Shown here one piece after another: positions 1-6,524 of a stretch of DNA of 64,000 nt. Source of the stretch: Planctomycetota bacterium (GTDB lineage Bacteria > Planctomycetota > Planctomycetia > Pirellulales > Lacipirellulaceae); assembly GCA_013152205.1 (NCBI GenBank), contig JAADGV010000002.1, forward strand, positions 1 through 64,000. The letters are read 5' to 3'. A program made the position numbers and the translations under genes. The notes beneath the pieces were generated by a model. It was given only the letters and a program-made list of their open reading frames with translations, searched no databases and was not told the DNA's origin. Position 1 is the first letter of the stretch; each line of letters opens with the position of its first letter.

Positions 1-66
1 GTCCAAATCATCTACGGCGTACTGAAAAATCAAACTATTTTCGATCCCACTCTAAATTCCGCTTGA
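1..66 (+). CDS. C-terminal end of an unidentified protein (partial)
   Basis: Frame 1 is open from the first base to a TGA at 64-66 and reads as a plausible protein tail ending in IFDPTLNSA. Only 21 residues are visible, so the family cannot be named. Some transposases end in a similar hydrophobic-then-acidic tail, but this is a guess. The stretch from here to the BlaI-like gene (67-209) shows no other coding signal. Confidence 0.3.
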   Translation, partial: VQIIYGVLKNQTIFDPTLNSA

Positions 67-209
67 CGTCTAACGGACAATCTTTGCGTGAGATCCTCTA
101 CCTGTCCGTCTACCCGTGAACGGTTAACGAGAAAAACTGGCCTTGCCAACTATGACCCAAGTAGTAATACTCCCGAAAACGTACCACAATTACAAAATGA
201 GCGAATGGA

Positions 210-620
210 ATGGCAAAACGACGTAAGGCAATCCCACGTTTGGCTGAGGGCGAACTGGAAATCCTCCAAATGCTTTGGCGAGAGAACGCTGTAACGATTC
301 TCGAAGCCCAAAAGGCCCTTGGCCTACCCATTGGCTACACGACCGTACAGACCCGGCTCAATCGACTTGCCAAAAAGGGACTTGTCAAAAAAACCACCGA
401 TCGCCCAGGCCGCTATACCGCGTCGGTTACCCCCGAAGAGGTGCATGCAAAAGACCTGGACACTCTGGTCGAACGGGTGAGCGGTGGGCGAGTTACGCCG
501 CTGGTAGCTCATCTCATAAACCATGAGAGTGTTTCCGCCGAAGAGATTCGCGAACTGAAAGCACTCATCAAAGAGGCCGAACGTCGAACCCGAAAATCCC
601 AATCGCGAGAGGCGAAATAG
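210..620 (+). CDS. BlaI/MecI/CopY-family transcriptional repressor
   Basis: This is a 136-residue winged-helix regulator. The N-terminal half holds the family helix-turn-helix (LAEGELEILQMLW, then TTVQTRLNRLAKKGLV) and the C-terminal half is the dimerisation helix region. BlaI-type repressors bind palindromic operators and are released when a partner M56 membrane peptidase cleaves them. The partner is the next gene: its GTG start shares one base with this TAG stop (618-620), so the two are translationally coupled. The start is ATG 210. The DNA just upstream has an ATTACA half-site like known BlaI boxes, but no convincing full palindrome. In planctomycetes such pairs are numerous and usually not tied to beta-lactamases; no beta-lactamase is visible here. 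Confidence 0.9.
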   Translation: MAKRRKAIPRLAEGELEILQMLWRENAVTILEAQKALGLPIGYTTVQTRLNRLAKKGLVKKTTDRPGRYTASVTPEEVHAKDLDTLVERVSGGRVTPLVAHLINHESVSAEEIRELKALIKEAERRTRKSQSREAK

Positions 621-2710
621 TGGATGCGTTCCCAGAATTATTACTGAGCGGACTCGCACGAACCACCGTCTGCACAACGCTAGCTGCGTTGACGACCTTG
701 CTACTCTTACCGGCTCTTGGCGTCCGCTCCACTCGCATCCATCGGACGGCTTGGGTATTGGTGATACTCCAAGGATGGATTCTCATTCCGTTGACGTTCA
801 CCGTATCCGTACCGAGTGTAATTCAACTACAACAGTTACCCGACACTTCGATCACTCGTTCTGAGCCTCTTCTAACGGTTTATTCGCCAACAATTCCGCA
901 AGCCGTAAAACAGTCTAGTTGGCAACGAGTCGGAAAGCAAACCGCAACGGCAGCTTGGTTGCTCGGAACTCTCGCGGTGCTGGGTTTCTACATCAAGCGA
1001 TACTATTCGCTTTTCGCTCATGTTCCTATCGGAAGTGTTCCGGAATCGAGGGAGTGGCGTAACGAGTGGCGCGAGGCAACTGGCACTATCTCGCCACAGA
1101 CGAAAGTTCATTTTCGCGTGACAAGCCGTGTCGGGCCCCTGTTGTGTTTTGTGCCATTTGTCTACTTGGTTCTCGTGCCAAGGCTCCTATGGGCTAGTTT
1201 GAGCCGCGACGACCGAATCGCGATTCTTCGACACGAGCTGGCACACCTAAACCATGGTGACCTCTGGAAGAACGTGGCCATTCGCATCTTGGCCTTGCCT
1301 CAATGGTTCAATCCCTTGGCATGGCTCGCGGTTCGGCGTTTCGAAGAGGCGGGCGAATGGGCGTGCGACGAAGAAGTTCTAGCAACATCCAATTTGGCGA
1401 ACACCGGTTACGCAAACACGCTACTCCGCGTGGCGGGCTTCTCGGCGGATGCCCCCTGCGGTGCCGTTGCCGCGTCTGGCGGTGTACTTACTCGAAGAGT
1501 CACGCGACTCTTATCTTCATCTGACAAGGAGGTCTCTAAAATGAAGAATCTTGCCATACCACTGTTACTGTTGGCAGTCGCAGCAGGTCAAGCAATCCGC
1601 ATCGAATCGGTTCTTGGCGAAGAGCCAGCCAAGCCAGCGGCGGTCGAAACCAGGGCCGAGGCTGTGGCCAAGTGGCGCGAAGAGCCCTACCGCATCGAGC
1701 CCCCCGACGTGCTGTCCATCGAACTGACATGGAATGATTTCGACGTCGAATTTGAAGGCTCGCGGCTTCAAGCTACGAAGCTTCATGTGAACGACAACCT
1801 CCCAGTCGGACCTGATGGCACCATCGGCCTCGGGGGGTTTCTTGGGCAGATATATGTTGCAGGCATGACGGTTGAGGAAGTCAAAAAAGCGGTCGTCGAA
1901 AAACTCTCCGAACGTTATGGTATTCCCCAGGTAAAGGTCGAAGTCGCTATATACAACAGCAAAGTCGTTTACGTGATTGAAAAAACGAACGCCGGTGATT
2001 TCGCCGCTCGCATTCCCCACCCGGGCCCTGGTCCTCTACGCGTACTTGATGCTTTGGCCAGCCGATCCAACCAATTTCAAGCCTTTGACGATATCGTCCG
2101 AGTTTACGTCATGCCCACGAGTTCGCCTGCTGACCGCTTGGAAGTAGATCTTGATGCTCTAAGTTCTGGTAATAACGATTCGGCCAATTTCGAACTATTG
2201 CCAGGCGATCGGGTGTTCGTCCTAACAAATGCGGAAGCAGACGAGGCGAAGGAGCCAACTCCTGCGACCCCTCCTACGGCGGTTCAACAAGGTGCGTATT
2301 ATGCACCGGCTCATCCAGCAAGCCCTGTGTTACCGAATCCCGTCAAGTATCCAGAAAAGCACTCAGCCCCTCCAGTTGACACCGAGAACGCACTCGCTCC
2401 GCTTGCGGTCGGAAGCCTTGTGGTGATCACCCTTCGAGGTGACATAGCGCGTCACTGGATACAGCCGCTCAAAGAATTGAATGGTCCTACCCCCGGACTA
2501 GAGGTTCAGATTGCTGCCAGCGTTGTAGAGATAAATTCCAACGGCAACTTAGTTGTGAAAGCAACTGGCGATTTGAAGCTGGACGATAGGAAGCTGTTGC
2601 GATCAATATCCGGCGTTGTGCGACCTGATGACGTTGGAAAAAATAATCATGTAAACTCTGATGACATAGCGTCGCTTGAAATCGATATTCGCACCACGAA
2701 GGCTCGATGA
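620..2710 (+). CDS. BlaR1-like M56 membrane metallopeptidase fused to a polysaccharide-export-like domain
   Basis: The 696-residue protein starts at GTG 620, overlapping the repressor stop by one base. Residues 1-130 hold three hydrophobic segments, followed by the M56 zinc site HELAH at about 205-209 and an acidic EEAGEWACDEE segment near 241-252. A fourth hydrophobic segment lies near 311-327. BlaR1 normally carries a penicillin-binding sensor outside the membrane. Here the outer part instead starts with PYRIEPPDVLSIEL (from about 354) and continues with a pattern typical of the polysaccharide biosynthesis/export (Wza-like, SLBB-associated) family. The last 200 residues are Pro-rich, then unrecognised. 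Inference: cleavage of the BlaI partner is controlled by an envelope or polysaccharide signal. An in-frame ATG at 1541 behind a strong ribosome binding site could give a second, shorter secreted product. Confidence 0.85.
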   Translation: MDAFPELLLSGLARTTVCTTLAALTTLLLLPALGVRSTRIHRTAWVLVILQGWILIPLTFTVSVPSVIQLQQLPDTSITRSEPLLTVYSPTIPQAVKQSSWQRVGKQTATAAWLLGTLAVLGFYIKRYYSLFAHVPIGSVPESREWRNEWREATGTISPQTKVHFRVTSRVGPLLCFVPFVYLVLVPRLLWASLSRDDRIAILRHELAHLNHGDLWKNVAIRILALPQWFNPLAWLAVRRFEEAGEWACDEEVLATSNLANTGYANTLLRVAGFSADAPCGAVAASGGVLTRRVTRLLSSSDKEVSKMKNLAIPLLLLAVAAGQAIRIESVLGEEPAKPAAVETRAEAVAKWREEPYRIEPPDVLSIELTWNDFDVEFEGSRLQATKLHVNDNLPVGPDGTIGLGGFLGQIYVAGMTVEEVKKAVVEKLSERYGIPQVKVEVAIYNSKVVYVIEKTNAGDFAARIPHPGPGPLRVLDALASRSNQFQAFDDIVRVYVMPTSSPADRLEVDLDALSSGNNDSANFELLPGDRVFVLTNAEADEAKEPTPATPPTAVQQGAYYAPAHPASPVLPNPVKYPEKHSAPPVDTENALAPLAVGSLVVITLRGDIARHWIQPLKELNGPTPGLEVQIAASVVEINSNGNLVVKATGDLKLDDRKLLRSISGVVRPDDVGKNNHVNSDDIASLEIDIRTTKAR
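1526..1543 (+). promoter_or_regulatory. Internal ribosome binding site and in-frame ATG inside the M56 gene
   Basis: AAGGAGGT at 1526-1533 is followed after 7 bases by ATG 1541, in frame with the surrounding gene (codon 308). The codons after it encode Met-Lys, a hydrophobic run and small residues, which look like a signal peptide but also match the fourth membrane helix of BlaR1. The site would allow separate synthesis of the export-like domain. It could also be chance, because DKEV codons readily produce this sequence. Confidence 0.4.
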
Positions 2711-2839
2711 TCCATTTTTTGGCGTTAGAGACGCCTCCCACAACGGACGATTGCCAACTTTGCAATTGTCCTGGGCTTGATGCCCAGCTTCTTCCCGACC
2801 ACGGCACCATTTAGTAGAATAACCATCGGTTCGCTACTC

Positions 2840-2910
2840 GCGGGCGTAGCTCAATGGTAGAGCATCGGCTTCCCAAGCCGACTACGAGGGTTCGATTCCC
2901 TTCGCCCGCT
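2840..2910 (+). tRNA. tRNA-Gly (anticodon CCC)
   Basis: A full cloverleaf can be folded. The acceptor stem GCGGGCG (2840-2846) pairs with CGCCCGC (2903-2909). The D stem GCTC pairs with GAGC. The anticodon stem TCGGC/GCCGA closes the loop TTCCCAA, giving anticodon CCC. The T arm GAGGG/CCCTT closes loop TTCGATT. The discriminator is T2910 and CCA is not encoded. The gene stands alone, and the reading frame of the Rrf2 gene on the other strand runs into its 3' half. Confidence 0.95.
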
Positions 2911-3379
2911 CTTCGTCTGTCGCGAGAGGCCTGGCCTCTCTCCCGATATAAGATATTTTTCGATCACACAGCGGCATTGGGGCGCCTTCTTGGCTCAATA
3001 TCTCTGCTAACGTGGTGTTGCGAAAAACGGCTTCTAATTCCGCCATGGCATTGTCTAACCTGCTGTGTAGCGGGCAAAGATTTGTGCCATGCTGCTCAAA
3101 TTCAAGTGGGCAAGTCTTGATCCGCTGCATCGGTTCGACAGCACTAACCACATCCAGAATCGTTACTTCCTCAGGCGTTGCCGCGAGCGATATGCCTCCG
3201 CCAACACCACGCTGCGAACGCACGAGACCCGCTTTCGACAAACCCTGCAATACTTTCGACAGATAGGCTGCCGGAACCTTCGTCACTTCTGCCAGTTGCG
3301 ACGTCGTGCAACTCGAAGGTGCTACGGCCGCCAAATGTACAACCGCTCGCAGGGCGTACTCAACCGTTTGGGAGATCAT
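2882..3379 (-). CDS. Rrf2-family transcriptional regulator
   Basis: From ATG 3379 the product is 165 residues and begins MISQTVEYALRAVVHLA, the usual N-terminus of Rrf2 proteins. A longer open frame upstream is not protein-like. The winged helix (about 25-65) includes GLVRSQRGVGGG, the family wing. Cysteines lie at 24, 90 and 102; the last two form KTC-x11-CPLH in the region where NsrR/IscR-type members bind an Fe-S cluster, although the third family cysteine is not in its usual place. The divergent neighbour is a protoglobin, and two matching palindromes lie between the genes, so a role in sensing NO, O2 or redox state is likely but inferred. The last ~9 codons overlap the 3' part of tRNA-Gly in antisense, so the C-terminal tail is odd and may be unimportant. 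Confidence 0.88.
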   Translation of the reverse strand: MISQTVEYALRAVVHLAAVAPSSCTTSQLAEVTKVPAAYLSKVLQGLSKAGLVRSQRGVGGGISLAATPEEVTILDVVSAVEPMQRIKTCPLEFEQHGTNLCPLHSRLDNAMAELEAVFRNTTLAEILSQEGAPMPLCDRKISYIGREARPLATDEERAKGIEPS

Positions 3380-3395
3380 AGGGCTCTCTCTTGAA

Positions 3396-3415
3396 ATTGG
3401 ACCTTGACATCCAAT
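3396..3415. promoter_or_regulatory. Operator-like palindrome 1 (Rrf2/protoglobin)
   Basis: ATTGGA-N8-TCCAAT is a perfect 6-bp-arm inverted repeat. It covers a TTGACA (3404-3409) that could be the -35 box of the protoglobin promoter. It lies 17 bp upstream of the Rrf2 start and shares the geometry TGGA-N8-TCCA with palindrome 2. Confidence 0.6.
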
Positions 3416-3438
3416 ATAGTTGTCATACTCTAGTGAAA

Positions 3439-3456
3439 CTGGATATTTCGATCCAA
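3439..3456. promoter_or_regulatory. Operator-like palindrome 2 (Rrf2/protoglobin)
   Basis: CTGGA-N8-TCCAA repeats the TGGA-N8-TCCA pattern of palindrome 1. The two centres are 42 bp apart, four helical turns, so bound dimers would sit on the same DNA face. This site would lie at or just after the protoglobin transcription start if the TTGACA at 3404 is used. Confidence 0.55.
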
Positions 3457-3527
3457 TTTTACCTACACGGCTACTTCTCGACGAGTGGTAGCGTGACCGC
3501 TGGGCAAAAAAGGGAGAATTCAACACG

Positions 3528-4130
3528 ATGCAACATATAGACGAAGCACGGCTGGAAAATGACCTGGGCTATCGGTTTCAGTACCTGGCTGAATTTATGG
3601 GGTTTTCGGAGGGAGACATCACTGCGATTCACGATGCGGCAGGATATCTGGCTCCTATTGTACCTAATTTGGTGGATGCTGTTTACGACAAACTCGCTCA
3701 ATATGACGCGACTTGGCGGCATTTCGTTCCTCGCCAACATGGCTACGAGGGCGATGTGGCTGAGGGTGTGGAGTCGCTGCAGATGAGCGACGAGGTCATT
3801 CAGTTTCGCAAGCAGCACTTGGGACGGTACCTCACCACCTTGGTTTCCGAGCCGTACGACGCGAAAATGGTGGGCTACCTTGATTTGGTGGGTGCCATGC
3901 ACACGCCGGGCAAAGGAAGCTCGTCGATCGATGTCCCTTTGGTGCAAATGAACGCCCTGATGGGCTTTGTAGCCGACGCCCTGATTGCAACGATCCTCGG
4001 ACTGGGGTTGGCTGCGGAGGTTCAAGAGCGGACTTTGAGGGCCTTCAGCAAGCTGTTGTGGCTTCAGAACGACCTGATTAACCGTCACTATGCCCAGCAG
4101 CCTGCTACCCAAGCAGCGGCGGTATCCTGA
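3528..4130 (+). CDS. Protoglobin (single-domain heme protein)
   Basis: The 200 residues match the protoglobin fold over their whole length: YRFQYLAEFMGFSEGDI at 15-31, then LAPIVPNLVDAVYDKL and FRKQHLGRYLTTLV. His97 in the last motif is the expected proximal heme ligand, and Tyr53 is a candidate distal residue. There is no attached signalling domain, so this is a free globin, probably cytoplasmic. Archaeal protoglobins bind O2, CO and NO. Start ATG 3528 has AGGGAG upstream. The gene is divergent from an Rrf2 regulator and shares a control region with two palindromes, so expression probably responds to the same signal. NO detoxification or gas sensing is an inference from this pairing. Confidence 0.88.
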   Translation: MQHIDEARLENDLGYRFQYLAEFMGFSEGDITAIHDAAGYLAPIVPNLVDAVYDKLAQYDATWRHFVPRQHGYEGDVAEGVESLQMSDEVIQFRKQHLGRYLTTLVSEPYDAKMVGYLDLVGAMHTPGKGSSSIDVPLVQMNALMGFVADALIATILGLGLAAEVQERTLRAFSKLLWLQNDLINRHYAQQPATQAAAVS

Positions 4131-4302
4131 GTTTAGGCTGGAATGTTGCATATTTACCACGTTTTGGGTGAAAATCGCTGAAATTTAAGGCAACATTTGC
4201 ACTGTTCAGGTAGTGAATTAGAGTTAAGAATAATGCAGTGACGACGTGGATCGTTCATTGTCGTAGAAACCGTTTTTTGTCTTACAGAGGGGAAACCGAG
4301 AC

Positions 4303-4623
4303 ATGCTTCGTATTCGTACTGTTGTGGCCATTGCCGCAATCACTTTGGGCACTCTGGCCGGTATGGCCAACACAAGTCATGCAAACGATGCTTGCTGCTG
4401 CCCGCCCGCTCCGATCCAGGTGACGCTTTGCGTTCAGGCACCTTGCAGCCCTTGTGCTCAGAGCGTGACGGTCTGCATCCCAGGCTGTTGCACCGAAGCT
4501 CCGACCGTTTGCTGGCGTAGTGGCCTGTTTGGTCGCCAGATCGCAACCTACACCTGGCCCTGCTGTGGTCACTCGGTGAAGGTAATTGTAAACCGACGTG
4601 GCGATGCAAAAGTGCGTGGCTAA
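4303..4623 (+). CDS. Small cysteine-rich secreted protein
   Basis: The 106-residue product has a clear signal peptide (hydrophobic run at 5-22, cleavage probably after SHA). The mature part carries about 14 cysteines, several in CC or CCC runs (DACCCPP, PGCCTEA, WPCCGH). I do not recognise a named family; similar small Cys-rich exported proteins occur in planctomycetes and may form disulfide-linked surface material. A 172-bp gap separates it from the protoglobin and GAGGGG lies upstream of the ATG. It has its own strong terminator, so it is probably monocistronic and well expressed. Confidence 0.7.
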   Translation: MLRIRTVVAIAAITLGTLAGMANTSHANDACCCPPAPIQVTLCVQAPCSPCAQSVTVCIPGCCTEAPTVCWRSGLFGRQIATYTWPCCGHSVKVIVNRRGDAKVRG

Positions 4624-4660
4624 CGCCAAGCTGACAAATTTTGTAACCGCTTGAAAACAC

Positions 4661-4703
4661 ATAAACGGGACCGGTGCTAGTCACTTGTCCCGTTTATTTT
4701 TTT
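4661..4703 (+). terminator. Rho-independent terminator of the Cys-rich gene
   Basis: ATAAACGGGAC (4661-4671) pairs perfectly with GTCCCGTTTAT (4687-4697), giving an 11-bp stem followed by a T run to 4703. It lies 38 bp after the stop codon. Confidence 0.9.
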
Positions 4704-4771
4704 GTCGGCATGTTTTGCTTTTTCAAGGTGATGGGCGGACGCGGCATATTGGCTTCCATCGGGCTTGTTTG

Positions 4772-5035
4772 TTGACTTTATTGGACAAAATTGTGTGGGT
4801 TGGTGCTGCTATCGTAGTGTTTGGTGGGTTAGTTTTGGCACGAATCGCGGGGGGCCCCATTGGGGTGGACAATATTGAGTTCGGAATGCGGAATTTGGAG
4901 TGCGGAAGGGAATAATATTGTCCATTTGGGCGTGGTAAATGACGAAATCTGAATGACGAAAAAGCTGATCGCTAACGGCTAAAAGCTAATCGCTATTATC
5001 CCAGATGTGGTGGCCCAATTTCAACACAAAAATTT
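4772..5035. repeat. Long dispersed repeat, copy 1
   Basis: This stretch is closely matched by 22172-22449. Shared landmarks in order are TGACTTTATTGGACAAAA, GTTAGTTTTGGCACG, GGGGCCCCATTGGGGTGGACAA, ATATTGTCCATTTGG, GCTGATCGCTAACGGCTAAA and TTTCAACACAAAAATTT. The first third can be read as a hydrophobic peptide in both copies. No transposase or clear terminal inverted repeat is visible. Confidence 0.8.
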
Positions 5036-5080
5036 GGCTGGGGTGGTTTCTCGCAGAGATGCGGAGACGGCAGAGTTTTT

Positions 5081-5158
5081 TTTGACGGGATTTACTGGAT
5101 GGACGAGATGATCGAGTCAACCACGATCTTGTTTGCCCTTTGTAAATCCTGTCGAAAA
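5081..5158. repeat. Foldback element with GGATTTAC arms
   Basis: TTTTTTTGACGGGATTTAC near 5081-5097 is mirrored by GTAAATCCTGTCGAAAAA near 5140-5158, with a short interior. A very similar sequence is common between genes in many environmental bacteria (from memory). It is non-coding. Confidence 0.55.
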
Positions 5159-5208
5159 ATCTTGCGGGCTGGGTGGCCAACAAAGTACCCTTGACACGTT
5201 TCTTTCTT

Positions 5209-5325
5209 GTAGGGTGCGTGGTCGTCGCCAAATCTGGTGCGTTACAAGGGAGTAATGCGTCCACACTATGGCGACATTGAATCCGAGATCGAACGCACCG
5301 TTTTTTCTGCGAGCACGCACCCTAC
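5209..5325. repeat. 117-bp inverted-repeat (MITE-like) element
   Basis: GTAGGGTGCGTG at 5209-5220 is the exact reverse complement of CACGCACCCTAC at 5314-5325. The interior is non-coding. It ends directly where the readable PEP-CTERM remnant begins, so its insertion may have cut that gene. No target-site duplication could be confirmed. Confidence 0.6.
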
Positions 5326-5553
5326 TTGACTGATCTTGCGGCCGCTGATTTTTCTCAGGTGACTGCGTTTAGTTTTGTTGTTGGTATGAACGGCGTTGTC
5401 TATGAAAATGATCCCGGTAGCCCGATGAATATCACTGTGACCTCCGTATTCGTCCCCGAGCCTTCCACCCTGGCATTTCTTGTGGCCGGCAGTACGGTGG
5501 TGCTTGCAAGACAACGGCGTCGACCTGCCAGCAACCTTCTTCGCAGAACCTAA
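5326..5553 (+). pseudogene. C-terminal remnant of a PEP-CTERM protein
   Basis: The frame reads a beta-rich extracellular-type segment (QVTAFSFVVGMNGVVY...) and then the sorting tail VPEPSTLAFLVAGSTVVLA followed by RQRRR. This is a PEP-CTERM signal: the motif, a membrane helix and an Arg-rich end, processed by an exosortase in related organisms. Only about 75 residues remain. The sequence upstream in frame is the 117-bp inverted-repeat element, which is not protein-like, so the N-terminal part including the export signal is lost. A TTG at 5326 could start it, but a functional product is unlikely. Confidence 0.7.
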
Positions 5554-5596
5554 GCGACTTTCATTTTCCGGTTGCACTCGGTGCATGTCAGAGAGA

Positions 5597-5795
5597 CGCG
5601 GGTGGCACAGACACTTATCCGCAGTGCGATATGCTACTTATTGGGCGCTGCTCGGACATGTGTCGGTGTGCGCAGCACAAGAGGATATTGTGTCCAAAGC
5701 ATAATGACCTTCTGTGCTATGCACACCGACAATCGTTCGAAGACGCTTCCTCGTAAACCAACGTCAACTCCGAACGACTGTCGGTGCCACCCGCG
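5597..5795. repeat. 199-bp foldback element
   Basis: CGCGGGTGGCAC (5597-5608) is the reverse complement of GTGCCACCCGCG (5784-5795). Inside, GTCGGTGTGCGCAGCAC and GTGCTATGCACACCGAC form a second imperfect pair, so the whole element can fold into a long hairpin. It contains no gene. Confidence 0.65.
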
Positions 5796-5940
5796 GAGGG
5801 ATGTTTGATGTGGGATTTTTGATTGTTGATCTGGGGGAGGGGATTTTTCAATCGTTATTTGACAATGGTCATTTGTCATTGAGTGAGGGGCGAAAGGTGC
5901 GTTGCGCTATCGCTTCACGCGGGCTACGGGCTGTTCGCTA

Positions 5941-6037
5941 GGGTGTTTTGCGGGGGAGATGTCGTGGCCGACATCTCTAACGAATCTGCTTTGGGGTTCT
6001 AATGACTCTTGGGGACGTCCATTGGTAAGTTGCTCTA
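5941..6037. repeat. Gene-end hairpin repeat, copy A
   Basis: One of four copies of an element with the core GATGTCGTGGCCGACA followed by CTAACGAAT. This copy has the longest hairpin (GATGTCG/CGACATC around TGGC) and runs to TTGGTAAGTTGCTCTA, overlapping the stop codon of the ridA-like gene. Other copies are at 8933, 29951 and 50791. Confidence 0.8.
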
Positions 6038-6505
6038 ATCCGCGGGTTGCAATTCGAAAATCGCCTCGATCTCGACTGCAATTCCTCCGGGTAGCGCTGA
6101 AGTTCCTAATGCACTACGGGCGGCGATGCCGGCGTCTTCGCCAAAAACGTCTCGCATTAGTTCGCTGAAACCGTTGATCACGGCTGGCTGCTCTGCGAAT
6201 TCTGGGGTGCAGCGAACCAGTCCGAGCGTCTTTACGATACGAACCACGCGATCGAAATTACCGCAGTGCGCCTGCAAGGTAGCCAGCATCGCTAATCCGG
6301 TTTGGCGTGCCGCCTGATAGCCGGCGGCTACGTCCATGTCGTCGCCCACCCGTCCGCTGGTGAGTGTGCCATCGGGCAGCAGCGGGCCGTGCCCCGACAG
6401 ATAGGCTAAGTTATCGACCATTACCAACGGCTTATAAACGCCCATTGCCTTGGGGGCAGGAGGCAGCTCTAGGTTCAACTGATCAAAACGGGCTTCTGCA
6501 CTCAT
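6035..6505 (-). CDS. RidA/YjgF/YER057c/UK114-family protein
   Basis: From ATG 6505 (AAGGAAA upstream) the product is 156 residues. It carries the RidA pattern: YKPLVMVDNLAYLSGHGP, GDDMDVAAGYQAARQTGL and C-terminal PGGIAVEIEAIFEL. RidA proteins deaminate reactive enamine/imine intermediates. This one resembles the longer RidA subgroup, in which the catalytic Arg of classic RidA is not always kept, so the exact activity is uncertain. It lies 19 bp after the stop of hisI and is probably co-transcribed with it. The stop codon sits inside repeat copy A. An upstream frame overlapping hisI is open but lacks family similarity. Confidence 0.85.
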   Translation of the reverse strand: MSAEARFDQLNLELPPAPKAMGVYKPLVMVDNLAYLSGHGPLLPDGTLTSGRVGDDMDVAAGYQAARQTGLAMLATLQAHCGNFDRVVRIVKTLGLVRCTPEFAEQPAVINGFSELMRDVFGEDAGIAARSALGTSALPGGIAVEIEAIFELQPAD

Positions 6506-6524
6506 GGTTAGTTTCCTTGGCTGG

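Noticed and set aside
1-66. IS110-type transposase end
   Set aside because: The 21-residue tail is too short to assign; kept only as an unidentified partial gene.
2712-2740. Hairpin GGCGT-N5-ACGCC as terminator of the M56 gene
   Set aside because: The T run comes before, not after, the stem on the plus strand, and the stem is only 5 bp.
3471-4160. 229-codon minus frame
   Set aside because: Opposes the protoglobin; no similarity, and it would overlap the Rrf2 control region.
4131-4302. Sigma-70 promoter for the Cys-rich gene
   Set aside because: A TTGCAC is present but no -10 box at the right spacing could be defended.
4704-6034. Possible small genes in the repeat-rich gap
   Set aside because: Short frames there run across foldback arms and have no ribosome sites; only the PEP-CTERM tail has a recognisable domain.
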